DNA of 64,000 bases from Hyphomicrobiales bacterium. Lineage in GTDB: Bacteria > Pseudomonadota > Alphaproteobacteria > Rhizobiales > Beijerinckiaceae. Below the pieces are notes generated by a model. The model ran no database searches. It saw nothing but the letters and a program-made list of their open reading frames with translations, and was not told the origin of the DNA. Of the stretch, positions 53,597 through 63,997 are shown in pieces (position 1 is the first letter of the stretch; each line of letters opens with the position of its first letter). The DNA is taken from NCBI GenBank assembly GCA_900470775.1, contig UCBZ01000042.1, positions 17,153 through 81,152 of the forward strand. Reading direction: 5' to 3'. Made by a program: the position numbers and the translations under genes.

Positions 53597-56449
53597 ATGG
53601 CCAACAAGATGCTTATCGATGCCACCCATCCGGAGGAGACCCGGGTCGTGGTGGTGCGCGGATCGCGTATCGAGGAATTTGACTTCGAGGCTGCCAGCCG
53701 CAAGCCGCTTCGCGGCAATATCTATCTCGCCAAGGTGACGCGCGTGGAGCCCTCGCTCCAGGCGGCCTTCGTCGAGTATGGCGGCAACCGCCACGGCTTC
53801 CTCGCCTTCTCGGAAATCCACCCCGACTACTACCAGATTCCGGTCGCCGACCGTCAGGCGCTGCTCGCCGACGAGGCCCGTGCCGACCGTGAGGACGAGC
53901 GCGACGAGGAGAAGCGCGAGAAGCGCGGCGGCCGCCGCGACCGTGGCCGTCGTGGCGATCGTGACGGCCGCGCCAAGAAGGCTGTCTCCGACGAGACCGT
54001 CAGCGCCGAACTCTCGGCCGACGGCGTCGAGACCGATGGCAAGGAAGCCGCGATGGTCAATGAGGGCGCCCCCGCCTTCGGGCAGGAGTTCGCTCCTGCC
54101 ATCGCCGAATCGGCCAGCGAGGATGCCGTCGAGAACGCCGCGCCGCTGACCTTCGAGACGCGTGGCCAGGACACCGACGAAACCGGAACCTCCGACACGG
54201 AAGCCTCCGACACGGAAGCCTCCGAGTCCGAGGATGCGGAAGCCCGCAAGCCTTCTGAAGATGACGATGCCGGCGAGGACGGCGGGTCTGATGACGGCGA
54301 GCATGACGAGCCCGAGCAGCTCGGCGGCGGCGATGCACTCGACGACATCTCGGAGCGGCCGCAGCGCCATCACCGCCGCCAATACAAGATCCAAGAGGTG
54401 ATCAAGCGCCGCCAGATCATCCTGGTCCAGGTCGTCAAGGAGGAGCGCGGCAACAAGGGCGCGGCGCTCACCACCTATCTCTCGCTCGCCGGCCGCTATT
54501 CGGTGCTGATGCCCAACACCGGCAAGGGCGGCGGCATCTCGCGCAAGATCACCAACACGGACGATCGCAAGCGCCTCAAGGAGATCGCCCAGGAGCTTGA
54601 GGTTCCCGAGGGGATGGGCCTGATCCTGCGCACGGCCGGCGCCTCGCGCACCAAGGTCGAGATCAAGCGCGACTACGAATATCTGATGCGGATGTGGGAG
54701 AGTGTGCGCGAGCTGACGCTGGCCTCGGTCGCCCCGGCGCTGGTCTATGAGGAGGGCAACCTCGTCAAGCGCTCAATCCGCGACCTCTACAACAAGGATA
54801 TCGACGAGGTTCACGTCGCCGGCGACGAGGCCTATCGCGAGGCCAAGGAATTCATGCGCATGCTCATGCCGAGCCATGCCAAGAGCGTGAAGGCCTATCG
54901 CGAGCAGACCCCGCTCTTCGCCGGCTTCGGCGTCGAGAGCCAGCTCGACGCGATGTTCTCCAACAATGTCACGCTGAAGTCGGGTGGCTACCTCGTCATC
55001 AACCAGACCGAGGCGCTGGTCGCGATCGACATCAACTCCGGGCGCTCGACCCGCGAGCACAATATCGAGGACACCGCCCTCAAGACCAATCTCGAAGCGG
55101 CGGAGGAGATCTCCCGCCAGCTGCGCCTGCGCGACCTTGCCGGCCTCATCGTGATCGATTTCATCGACATGGAGGAGAACCGCAACAACCGCGCCGTCGA
55201 GAAGAAGCTGAAGGACTGCCTCAAGGACGATCGCGCCCGCATCCAGGTCGGCCGCATCTCGGCCTTCGGCCTGCTCGAGATGTCACGCCAGCGCATCCGC
55301 ACCGGCGTGCTGGAAAGCTCCTCCGTGCCCTGCCCGCATTGCGCCGGCGCCGGCATGATGCGCTCGTCCTCCTCGGTCGCGCTGCAGATCCTGCGCGCGC
55401 TAGAGGAGACGCTGATCAAGAGCGCCTCGCACAACCTTACCGTCCGGACCCGTCCGGAGGTCGCGCTGTATGTGCTCAACCAAAAGCGCGCCCATCTCGC
55501 CGATCTCGAGGCGCGTTTCGCCATCGCGATCAGCGTCACGGTCGATGCCACCCTGCTCGGTACCCGCTACTTCGAGGTCGAGCGAGGCGAGTTCGTCGGC
55601 AATGAGGGCCGCATCGTTCCCAGCAGCATGAAGGCCGAGGCGATCGTCTCCGACATCGACGAGGACGCGCTCGACGCAGCCGCCGAAGCCGAGGCGCTCG
55701 ATGCCGAGAACGAGCCCGTCGAGGTCGAGGCGACCGAAGCTGTCGCTCGCGAGGCCGGTCCGCGCGAAGCCAGGCCCGAGGGCGAAGGCGAAGCCCGTGG
55801 CGAAGGCGGACGCAAGCGTCGCCGTCGTCGCCGCCGGCGGCGTGGCGGCGAGCGTGACGCCAATGGCGTGCGTCTCGACGGCGGCAGCGACGAGGCTGAT
55901 GGCGAAGGTGACGACGAGGGCGATGAGGACGGCGACGAGCAGGCGAACGATTCGCAGGCTGGCGACACGGTGATCGCGGCAGCCGCCGAGCCCGCACCGG
56001 TCGCTACAGCGGAGCCGGATGCGGCCGCAGGCGAAAAGCCGAAGCGCGCCCGCCGTGGTGGCCGCAAGCCCAAGACCGAAGCGGCCGAGGCCGAAGCGCC
56101 TGTGGACGTCGTTGCCGAGGCGGTGGTGGAACCTGTCACCGCCGAAGCCCCGGCGCCGGAAGCAGAAGCCGCTCCGGTCGAGGCCGAAAAGCCCAAGCGC
56201 AGCCGTTCGCGCAAGAAGGTCGTTCCGATCACAGAAGGCGGCGAGGCTGCCGAGCCAGTCGCCGCCGCACCCGAAGCGGTTGCTGCTCTCGCCCCGGAGC
56301 TGGAGAAGACCGCCGCGCCCGAACCCGTCCGGGCGCCCGCACCGGCGCCGCGCGTCATCGAGGAGCCGGTTGCCGTCGTGCTGACGGAGCCGGATCCGGA
56401 CCGCCCGAAGCGCGGTGGCTGGTGGAACAAGCTGGCCGGCCGAGGCTGA
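53597..56449 (+). CDS. rne: Ribonuclease E
   Basis: RNase E here has 950 residues. The catalytic half begins MANKMLIDATHPEE. The S1 domain is interrupted by a charged insertion of about 150 residues (roughly 105-258). The DNase I-like core holds the metal-binding aspartates in AIDINSG (near 477) and IDFIDM (near 520), and the zinc-link CPHC (near 578). The C-terminal half is disordered, with an arginine-rich RNA-binding run and Ala/Pro/Glu-rich segments, and ends in a short conserved GGWWNKLAG. It starts mRNA decay and processes rRNA at the membrane. A strong terminator follows. Confidence 0.95.
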   Translation: MANKMLIDATHPEETRVVVVRGSRIEEFDFEAASRKPLRGNIYLAKVTRVEPSLQAAFVEYGGNRHGFLAFSEIHPDYYQIPVADRQALLADEARADREDERDEEKREKRGGRRDRGRRGDRDGRAKKAVSDETVSAELSADGVETDGKEAAMVNEGAPAFGQEFAPAIAESASEDAVENAAPLTFETRGQDTDETGTSDTEASDTEASESEDAEARKPSEDDDAGEDGGSDDGEHDEPEQLGGGDALDDISERPQRHHRRQYKIQEVIKRRQIILVQVVKEERGNKGAALTTYLSLAGRYSVLMPNTGKGGGISRKITNTDDRKRLKEIAQELEVPEGMGLILRTAGASRTKVEIKRDYEYLMRMWESVRELTLASVAPALVYEEGNLVKRSIRDLYNKDIDEVHVAGDEAYREAKEFMRMLMPSHAKSVKAYREQTPLFAGFGVESQLDAMFSNNVTLKSGGYLVINQTEALVAIDINSGRSTREHNIEDTALKTNLEAAEEISRQLRLRDLAGLIVIDFIDMEENRNNRAVEKKLKDCLKDDRARIQVGRISAFGLLEMSRQRIRTGVLESSSVPCPHCAGAGMMRSSSSVALQILRALEETLIKSASHNLTVRTRPEVALYVLNQKRAHLADLEARFAIAISVTVDATLLGTRYFEVERGEFVGNEGRIVPSSMKAEAIVSDIDEDALDAAAEAEALDAENEPVEVEATEAVAREAGPREARPEGEGEARGEGGRKRRRRRRRRRGGERDANGVRLDGGSDEADGEGDDEGDEDGDEQANDSQAGDTVIAAAAEPAPVATAEPDAAAGEKPKRARRGGRKPKTEAAEAEAPVDVVAEAVVEPVTAEAPAPEAEAAPVEAEKPKRSRSRKKVVPITEGGEAAEPVAAAPEAVAALAPELEKTAAPEPVRAPAPAPRVIEEPVAVVLTEPDPDRPKRGGWWNKLAGRG
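54191..54220 (+). repeat. 15-bp tandem repeat inside the rne S1 insertion
   Basis: TCCGACACGGAAGCC occurs twice in tandem (54191-54205 and 54206-54220), followed by TCCGA. It is in frame and codes for SDTEA twice. Because its length is a multiple of three, copy-number change would lengthen the insertion without breaking the gene. Confidence 0.9.
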
Positions 56450-56454
56450 CGAAC

Positions 56455-56488
56455 AAAAGGCCGCTGCGGGACACCGCAGCGGCCTTTT
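56455..56488. terminator. Intrinsic terminator after rne
   Basis: GGCCGCTGCGG (56459-56469) pairs perfectly with CCGCAGCGGCC (56474-56484) over 11 bp around GACA. AAAA precedes it and TTTT follows, so it can act in both directions. It closes the rne transcript 6 bases after the stop codon. Confidence 0.92.
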
Positions 56489-56505
56489 CCATGTGAGGGA
56501 CGGTC

Positions 56506-56859
56506 ATGCCGCCACCGCACCAGTTGGAAGGCCCAATCCTGGCGGGGCTGTGCCTGGTCGGCTTGGTCGGGCTCGCGTGGCTGGCCTTTGGGATCGTCGG
56601 CTGGCTCGGCGTCGGCATCCTCGGATTGCTGGCGCTGTTCATCGCAGTCCGTGTCGACCTGGAGAACGACCGACCTGTCGGTCCGCAGATGACGCCCGAC
56701 CTCTATGCGAGCCAATATCGCGACGAAGCGCAGGCCGGCGCTCGCGACAAGGCAGCCCGGAGCTTCGATGTCACCGGCCTGATGTCGGCGACGCGTCTAG
56801 CGATGCTCGCTGGAGCGTGCGTTACCGCGATCGGCTTCGGGATGCTGTTCCTGACGTGA
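56506..56859 (+). CDS. Small membrane protein of unknown function
   Basis: I do not recognise the family. The protein has 117 residues with hydrophobic helices at about 11-32, 32-48 and a C-terminal one (LAMLAGACVTAIGFGMLFL). Between them is a soluble segment (RVDLENDRPVGPQMTPDLYASQ). GAGG lies 7 bases before the ATG at 56506. It follows the rne terminator, so it needs its own promoter or read-through. It ends 6 bases from the convergent mechanosensitive channel stop. Confidence 0.65.
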   Translation: MPPPHQLEGPILAGLCLVGLVGLAWLAFGIVGWLGVGILGLLALFIAVRVDLENDRPVGPQMTPDLYASQYRDEAQAGARDKAARSFDVTGLMSATRLAMLAGACVTAIGFGMLFLT

Positions 56860-56865
56860 ATTCGC

Positions 56866-59133
56866 CTACCCCGCAGCAGGCGCAAGCGGGGTCGGTGGCG
56901 GCACTGCCGAGATAGCGGCCGCTGCTCCCGCCGACGAGCCGCCCTCACCCCCGCGCACCGTCACGGCGTTCGAGGCAAACGGAACCTTTGCCTCGTTCAG
57001 CCCGCGATAGACGCGCTTCAGCGCCTCGCGCTGCAATGTCGAGGAATGCGCCGGCTTGGCGGTGAACTTCAGCCGAATGACCACGGCGCTGTCGGTGATG
57101 TCGGCGACGCCCTGCATCTTGAGCTGGGCGATGAAATGCGGCCCGAACTCCGGATCCTCCAGCAGCGCCAGCCCGATCTTCTTGATCGTCTTGCGCGCCT
57201 GCTCGATATCGGCCGAATGATCCAGCCGGACGTTGAACTTGATCGTCGCCCAGTCGCGGCTGGCATTGGTCAGGGACTGGATCTGGCCGAAGGGGACGGT
57301 GTGGATCTGCCCGCTCTGGTGGCGCATCTGCATCGAGCGCAGCGAGATCTTCTCGACCGTCCCCTTGAGCCGGCCGGTATCGACATATTCGCCGACCCGA
57401 AACGCATCCTCCAGCATGAAGAAGAAGCCGGAGACGATGTCGCGCACAAGCGCCTGCGAGCCGAAGGAGATCGCTAGCCCCAGGATACCGAAGCCGGCGA
57501 GCAGCGGGCCGATATCGACGCCGACCTTCGACAGCACGACGAGCCCGGTCAGCCCGAACACCGCGCCGAGCACGACGCCACGCAGCACCGGCATCACCGT
57601 CGCCAGCCGGGAGGGCACGCTCTCCTCGACCGCGGCGTCTTCATCGACGGGGCCGCTCATGGCGCGAGGTGTGTAGGCATCGAAAAAGGCGCGCAGGAAG
57701 ACGATCGCGACCCAGCCGAGGAAGACCAGGATCGCAAGGCCGGCCGCCTGGCGGATGAACTCTGCGAACTGCGTCGAGCTGACGCCGAGCAGAAAGCCGG
57801 CCCAGAGCCGCGCCATCACGTACAGGCCACCGACCCAGATCAGGCCGCCGGCCGCTGCCCGGAACGCCGCGCCCGCCGCCCGTTGCATCGGGGGCGGCGG
57901 CGCGATGGCCGCCCGCTTCGCCTCGCGGCAAGCAATCAGGCTGGTCACGCCGACGGCCAGGACCGGCGCCAGCACGATGATGATCTGGGTCAGGCTGGCG
58001 GCTTCGACAAAGCGCCCGCCGCCCGCCATCATCGGCGCGGCACGGCCGACCATCCAGATTGCGACGGCGCTGGCGATGTAGAACCACGGCGTAATCGCCG
58101 CCAGCAGGCGCAGACCGGGCCCGGGCACAGGCTCGTAGCGCAGCACCACCGCGGTCAGGTCGTGACGGGCGTCAAAAAACCACCAGACCTTGAACAGCGT
58201 GATCGCGAGGCTGGTGATCGCGACCAGCCCGGCGAAGGCCTGGCGGCTGGTGGCGATGTCCTGGATCAGCAGGGCGCTCGTCACCACGATCGGGGTCGCG
58301 ATCGCATAGGCCGTCAGGATGGCGAAATGCCGTTCCGCGCGCGGCAGCGGCAGTATGCGCCGCTCCGGAGCGCCTGGCGCGACCAGAAAGCGGCCGACGG
58401 CGATATAGGCGGCGCCGATCGCGGCCCCATTGGCGGCCGTCCGGAAGGTGGTCATGGCCAGGTCGGCCTCGGGAAGCCAGAGCATCCGCGCCAGACGCGC
58501 CAGCGCCAGCGCCAGCGCGATGCAGGCGAGATCCTGCAACAGCCCATAGGCCGAGGCGATCAGCCGCGCAGTGAACTCGGACCCGGACGGCTTCAATCGC
58601 CGCGCGAACCATCCTGCCGTTGCGAAACGGAACAGAAGCGCGCCGGCCAGCGCGATCACGACGCCGGCCAGAATGCGCCAGCCCGCTGAAGGCCCCGTCA
58701 CGCCGTTGCGATTGGCGGCCCAGCTGCGCCACCAATCCGCCGGCAGGTCCACGACATGCGGAATGGCAGCATTGCCGCTGTCGAAGCCATTGACGAAGTG
58801 GTCCCAAAGCTCCTCGATCCGCGAATCGGCCGGGACGGTTACGGATGCAGGCGCTGGCGCCGGGGCCGGGGCCGGGGCCGCCGCTGCAGGTTGAGGTGTC
58901 GCCGCATCGGGGGCAAGCAGCCGGATCTCGACCTTGCGACCGCTGGCAGCGAGCGCATCGATCAGTTTGCGGACGGTTTCGGACGTCTCATCGCCACGCA
59001 GCGTCAGCGTGACCGGCGCATCCACCTGGGCCGAAGCCTGGATCGGAGACAGCCAGCAGAGAGCGGCCAGAGCGAGGGCAGCGAGCCATCGCGGCGCCGC
59101 AGGCAGCACCCACCATCGAATACCGTGCTGCAC
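56866..59133 (-). CDS. Large mechanosensitive (MscS-family) channel protein
   Basis: The protein has about 755 residues. A signal peptide ends SPIQASAQ, an Ala-Pro linker (AAAPAPAPAPAPAS) follows, then a periplasmic region and about nine to eleven membrane helices. The MscS core near the C-terminus shows GFGILGLAISFGSQALVRDIVSGFFFMLED, and the soluble domain includes GTVEKISLRSMQMRH. It opens under membrane tension and releases small solutes. The GTG at 59133 is chosen because GGAG lies 7 bases upstream and a signal peptide follows directly; an ATG at 59232 overlapping the aminotransferase stop would add 33 residues. Confidence 0.87.
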   Translation of the reverse strand: MQHGIRWWVLPAAPRWLAALALAALCWLSPIQASAQVDAPVTLTLRGDETSETVRKLIDALAASGRKVEIRLLAPDAATPQPAAAAPAPAPAPAPASVTVPADSRIEELWDHFVNGFDSGNAAIPHVVDLPADWWRSWAANRNGVTGPSAGWRILAGVVIALAGALLFRFATAGWFARRLKPSGSEFTARLIASAYGLLQDLACIALALALARLARMLWLPEADLAMTTFRTAANGAAIGAAYIAVGRFLVAPGAPERRILPLPRAERHFAILTAYAIATPIVVTSALLIQDIATSRQAFAGLVAITSLAITLFKVWWFFDARHDLTAVVLRYEPVPGPGLRLLAAITPWFYIASAVAIWMVGRAAPMMAGGGRFVEAASLTQIIIVLAPVLAVGVTSLIACREAKRAAIAPPPPMQRAAGAAFRAAAGGLIWVGGLYVMARLWAGFLLGVSSTQFAEFIRQAAGLAILVFLGWVAIVFLRAFFDAYTPRAMSGPVDEDAAVEESVPSRLATVMPVLRGVVLGAVFGLTGLVVLSKVGVDIGPLLAGFGILGLAISFGSQALVRDIVSGFFFMLEDAFRVGEYVDTGRLKGTVEKISLRSMQMRHQSGQIHTVPFGQIQSLTNASRDWATIKFNVRLDHSADIEQARKTIKKIGLALLEDPEFGPHFIAQLKMQGVADITDSAVVIRLKFTAKPAHSSTLQREALKRVYRGLNEAKVPFASNAVTVRGGEGGSSAGAAAAISAVPPPTPLAPAAG

Positions 59134-59231
59134 CCTCGTTCTCCGCCCCGTCAACGGCGCGTCTCGGCCATCCGGCCCGACAATGCGGACGCTACAGCGC
59201 GCTTGGCAAGTGCGGAGGCGCCCGCCCGTCA

Positions 59232-60434
59232 TCAGCGGCGCTTCAGCCAGCCACCGAGGCGCGACACCGCCTCCTCGCATTCGCCCAGCGAGCCGGCGAA
59301 GGAGAGCCGCGCCGTGCGCGCGCCTCGCCCCTCGTCGAAGTCGAGGCCCGGCGTGATCGCGACCCCCGCCTCATTCAGAACATCCCGGCAGAACGCCATG
59401 GAATCATTGGAATAACGGCCAATGTCGCAATAGATGTAGAACGCCCCGTCGACGGGCAGGAAGTCGCCAAGACCAATCTCCGGCAGCGCGTTCAGCAGAT
59501 AGGCGCGGTTCTCCGCATAGCCGGCCTTGATCGCCTCGCACTCCGCGGTCGCCTCGAAGGCGGCCTCGCCGGCGACCTGGCTGAGATAGGGCACCGAGAT
59601 CGAGAGGTTCTGCTGCAGCCGCTCGATCGTCCGTACCAGGCGCTGCGGCACGATCAGCCAGCCCACGCGCCAGCCGGTCATGCAGTAGTACTTGGAGAAC
59701 GAGTTGACGACGATCGCATCGGGATCGGCCGAGAGCGCCGTGGTCGCCGGCTGCTCATAGGTCAGCCCGTGATAGATCTCGTCGGAGATGTACCAGAGCC
59801 CGAGCCGGCGGCATTCGGCCGCGACCGCCGCAATCGCCTCTGGCGCCATCACCACGCCGGTCGGGTTGGCCGGGCTCATCGTCAGCACTCCGGCCAGCGG
59901 CTTTTCGCGATGGGCGCGGGCGATCAGCTCCGGCGTCAGCGCGAAGCGGGTCTCCGGCCCGACCTCGATCGCCACAGGCTCGAAGCCCAGCGCGATCAGG
60001 ATGTTGCGATAGGCCGGATAGCCCGGCGCCGTGATCGCGATGCGCGCGCCCGGCTGGAAACAGGCCAGGAAGGCCAGGATGAAGCCGCCCGACGAGCCGG
60101 TCGTGACGACCACGCGCTCGGCCGCCACATCGACGCCGTAAGCGTCCTGATAATGCTTGGCGATGCGAGCCCGCAGCGAATCCGTGCCCAGCGCCTGGGT
60201 GTATCCAATCCGGCCATGTTCCAGCGCCCGAGCCGCGGCGCCGCGGATCGACGCCGGCGTCGGCGCCGAGGGCTGGCCGACCTCCATATGGACGACGCTG
60301 CCGCCTGCGCGCTCGATCGCGGCGGCCTGGTTCATCACATCCATGACGATGAAGGGCTGGACGCGCGCGACGCGCTCCGCCGGCAGCATGTGCTCCTGCG
60401 GCGCGAGGCCGGGCTTCGGATCAAGGTCTGGCAT
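59232..60434 (-). CDS. Class I/II pyridoxal-phosphate aminotransferase
   Basis: This 400-residue fold-type I aminotransferase shows TTGSSGGFILAFLACFQPG at the cofactor-binding region, MSPANPTGVVM, the YISDEIYHGL segment and the lysine in VNSFSKYYCMTGWRVGWL that binds pyridoxal phosphate. It moves amino groups between amino acids and 2-oxo acids; the substrate cannot be told. The ATG at 60434 fits the family; longer upstream frames look non-coding. The channel gene follows directly on the same strand. Confidence 0.88.
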   Translation of the reverse strand: MPDLDPKPGLAPQEHMLPAERVARVQPFIVMDVMNQAAAIERAGGSVVHMEVGQPSAPTPASIRGAAARALEHGRIGYTQALGTDSLRARIAKHYQDAYGVDVAAERVVVTTGSSGGFILAFLACFQPGARIAITAPGYPAYRNILIALGFEPVAIEVGPETRFALTPELIARAHREKPLAGVLTMSPANPTGVVMAPEAIAAVAAECRRLGLWYISDEIYHGLTYEQPATTALSADPDAIVVNSFSKYYCMTGWRVGWLIVPQRLVRTIERLQQNLSISVPYLSQVAGEAAFEATAECEAIKAGYAENRAYLLNALPEIGLGDFLPVDGAFYIYCDIGRYSNDSMAFCRDVLNEAGVAITPGLDFDEGRGARTARLSFAGSLGECEEAVSRLGGWLKRR

Positions 60435-60607
60435 CGGTTCGTCCGGACAGGGCTTATCTGCCGGCGGGCGTAGCCGACCCTTCACCAGCCCGCAACCAGT
60501 GGCAAAGCTGTGAATTGACGACCGCCCCATGACGGTCGAGAAGCTGATGGAGCTGTTGCGGCAAAGGCCGCCTCCGGTCGCGAGGCCGGAACCGAAAGGA
60601 TGACGAC

Positions 60608-61420
60608 ATGGCCCTCCCCACCGTGCCCCACCGGCTGAGCAGCATGCTTCGCCCTCTGGGCCTGGCCCTCTGCCTCTGCTTCGCCGCAGCAATGGCTCCC
60701 GCGTCGGCTCAGGCTCCGGCATCGGGCCTGACGCCGGAGCAGCGCAAGGCCGTGGTCGCGCTGATTCGCGAAACTCTGCTGCAGAATCCAGAGCTGATCC
60801 AGGAGGCGATGGTCGAGCTCGAGCGTCGCAACACGATCGCCCAGGCCGAGGCGCAGCGCAGCGCCGTCACCGCCGAGAAGGCCCGCCTGATCGATCCGGC
60901 GACGTCCGCCATCGTCGGCAACCCGCAGGGCGACGTCACCATCGTCGAATTCATGGATTACAATTGCGGCTTCTGCAAAAAGGCGCTGGAGGATGTCCGG
61001 GCGCTGGCCAAGGAAGACCCCAAGCTCAAGGTCGTGATCAAGGACTTCCCGATCCTCGGCCCCGATTCGGTCGAGGCCAGCCGCGTCGCGGTCGCCGCCA
61101 TGACCCAGCTCACCGGCGCGAAATACTTCGAATTTCATAACAAGCTGATGGCCACCAAGGGTCGGATCAACGGCGCCAAGGCGCTCGAAGTGGCGAAGGA
61201 ATCGGGCGCCGACATCGAGCGCCTGAAGAAGGAGATGGACTCGGCCCAGACCAAGGGCGTGATCGAGGACACGGTCGCGCTCGGCGACCGGCTCGGCCTC
61301 ACCGGCACGCCGGCCTTCATCCTCGGCGACGAGGTGGTCTTCGGCGCGGTCGGCCAGGCGGCCCTGAAGCAGAAGATCGACTCCGTTCGCAAATGCGGCA
61401 AGGCGACCTGCAGCGGCTGA
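60608..61420 (+). CDS. DsbA/ScsC-like periplasmic thiol oxidoreductase
   Basis: The protein has 270 residues. A signal peptide ends PASAQ near residue 35, and an N-terminal helical segment (LTPEQRKAVVALIRETLLQNPELIQEAM) resembles the oligomerising stalk of ScsC-type proteins. The thioredoxin fold then shows the active-site CGFC at residues 120-123 and a cis-proline loop GTPAF. The tail has two more cysteines, KCGKATC at residues 263-268, which could form their own disulfide. Function is disulfide formation or isomerisation in the periplasm. It sits upstream of aroQ-accB-accC, the usual rhizobial order. Confidence 0.87.
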   Translation: MALPTVPHRLSSMLRPLGLALCLCFAAAMAPASAQAPASGLTPEQRKAVVALIRETLLQNPELIQEAMVELERRNTIAQAEAQRSAVTAEKARLIDPATSAIVGNPQGDVTIVEFMDYNCGFCKKALEDVRALAKEDPKLKVVIKDFPILGPDSVEASRVAVAAMTQLTGAKYFEFHNKLMATKGRINGAKALEVAKESGADIERLKKEMDSAQTKGVIEDTVALGDRLGLTGTPAFILGDEVVFGAVGQAALKQKIDSVRKCGKATCSG

Positions 61421-61430
61421 GGTTCCCCGC

Positions 61431-61495
61431 GTCATTCTCGGGCTCGACCCGAGAATCTCCGGCAACGGATGCTCGGGTCGAGCCCGAGCATGACG
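61431..61495. repeat. REP-like double hairpin between dsbA-like gene and aroQ
   Basis: ATTCTCGGG...CCCGAGAAT and ATGCTCGGG...CCCGAGCATGACG form two adjacent hairpins 10 bases past the dsbA-like stop. The arms match the copies at 47630 and 48990. It is the most complete copy in the window. Confidence 0.7.
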
Positions 61496-61586
61496 GCAAA
61501 CCCTCGCTCAGGCTTCCCCTGCCGGCCTGCAGCGTCTATGAGGGCGGCGTCTGCCGCCCCGCGCGGCGCTGGAATCAACGCGCGCC

Positions 61587-62045
61587 ATGGTCGCCGTCCA
61601 CGTTCTCAACGGTCCCAACCTGAATCTCCTCGGCACCCGCGAGCCCGCGACCTATGGCGCGGTCACGCTGGCCGGCGTCGAGGAGCGGTTGAAGGCAAAG
61701 GCGACCGCCGCCGGCGTCGAGCTCTCTTTCAAGCAGACGAACTACGAAGGCGAGTTGGTCACCTTCATCCAGCAGGCGGGTCTGGCCGGGGCCGGCGTCA
61801 TCATCAATGCCGGCGCCTACACCCACACCTCCGTTGCGCTGCGCGACGCAATCAAGGGCACCGAGGCGCTGGCCATCGAGGTCCATGTCTCCAACGTCCA
61901 TGCCCGCGAGGAATTCCGGCATCATTCCTACATGGCGCCGGTCTGCATCGGCGTGATCTGCGGTTTCGGCGTCGCCAGCTACGACCTTGCTTTCGACGCG
62001 ATCGTGCCGCTTCTGCAGAAGCGTGCGGCAAAACCCGCGGCCTGA
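61587..62045 (+). CDS. aroQ: Type II 3-dehydroquinate dehydratase
   Basis: AroQ here has 152 residues. The N-terminal NGPNLNLLGTREPATYG contains the catalytic arginine and tyrosine, INAGAYTHTSVALRDA the substrate loop, and EVHVSNVHAREEFRHHS the catalytic histidine. It converts 3-dehydroquinate to 3-dehydroshikimate in the aromatic amino acid pathway and forms dodecamers. It is the first gene of aroQ-accB-accC. Confidence 0.97.
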   Translation: MVAVHVLNGPNLNLLGTREPATYGAVTLAGVEERLKAKATAAGVELSFKQTNYEGELVTFIQQAGLAGAGVIINAGAYTHTSVALRDAIKGTEALAIEVHVSNVHAREEFRHHSYMAPVCIGVICGFGVASYDLAFDAIVPLLQKRAAKPAA

Positions 62046-62114
62046 TCCGCGGATTTCATCCACAGCGGGCGCATCCAGCGCCCCACCCAAGACCACGAAG
62101 ACGGTGAACCCGCC

Positions 62115-62573
62115 ATGGCGACCAAGAGCCCGATCGACCCTGAACTGGTGCGCGAACTCGCGCAGCTCCTGAACGAGACCGATCTCACCGAGATCGAGGT
62201 GGAGAAGGGCGATCTGCGCGTCCGCGTCGCCCGCACCATCACAGCGACTGTCCAGGTTCCCGCCGCTGCTCCGGCTCTCGCTGCCGCGCCAGCCCCGGTC
62301 GTCGCCGCGCCGGTCGATGCCAAATCCGCTGCCGCTCATCCCGGCACCGTGCCCTCGCCGATGGTGGGCACCGCCTATCGCCGGCCCTCGCCGGACGCCA
62401 AGCCCTTCGTCGAGATCGGCTCGGTCGTGAAGGTCGGTGACCGCGTGCTGCTGGTCGAGGCGATGAAGACCTTCAACGACATCGTTGCCCCGCGCGCCGG
62501 CAAGGTCGTCGCGATCATGGTCGAGGATGGGCAGCCCGTCGAATATGGCGAGCCGCTTCTGGTGATCGAGTGA
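62115..62573 (+). CDS. accB: Acetyl-CoA carboxylase biotin carboxyl carrier protein
   Basis: BCCP here has 152 residues. The N-terminus [21 protein letters not shown] is typical, an Ala/Pro linker follows, and the lipoyl-type domain carries the biotinylated lysine in VEAMKTFN. It carries carboxy-biotin between AccC and the carboxyltransferase. The accC reading frame starts across its stop codon. Confidence 0.97.
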   Translation: MATKSPIDPELVRELAQLLNETDLTEIEVEKGDLRVRVARTITATVQVPAAAPALAAAPAPVVAAPVDAKSAAAHPGTVPSPMVGTAYRRPSPDAKPFVEIGSVVKVGDRVLLVEAMKTFNDIVAPRAGKVVAIMVEDGQPVEYGEPLLVIE

Positions 62574-62599
62574 CCGGACCGACGAGCGGCGAACCGAAG

Positions 62600-63964
<1,365 letters not shown>

Positions 63965-63978
63965 GCCCCTTCCGTCGC

Positions 63979-63997
63979 GGTCGGGCTTGGCCCGACC
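63979..63997. terminator. Hairpin downstream of accC, cut by the window end
   Basis: GGTCGGGC (63979-63986) and GCCCGACC (63990-63997) form a perfect 8-bp stem around TTG, 15 bases after the accC stop. It may be the first arm of another REP-like element or an accC transcript end; the window stops three bases later. Confidence 0.45.
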
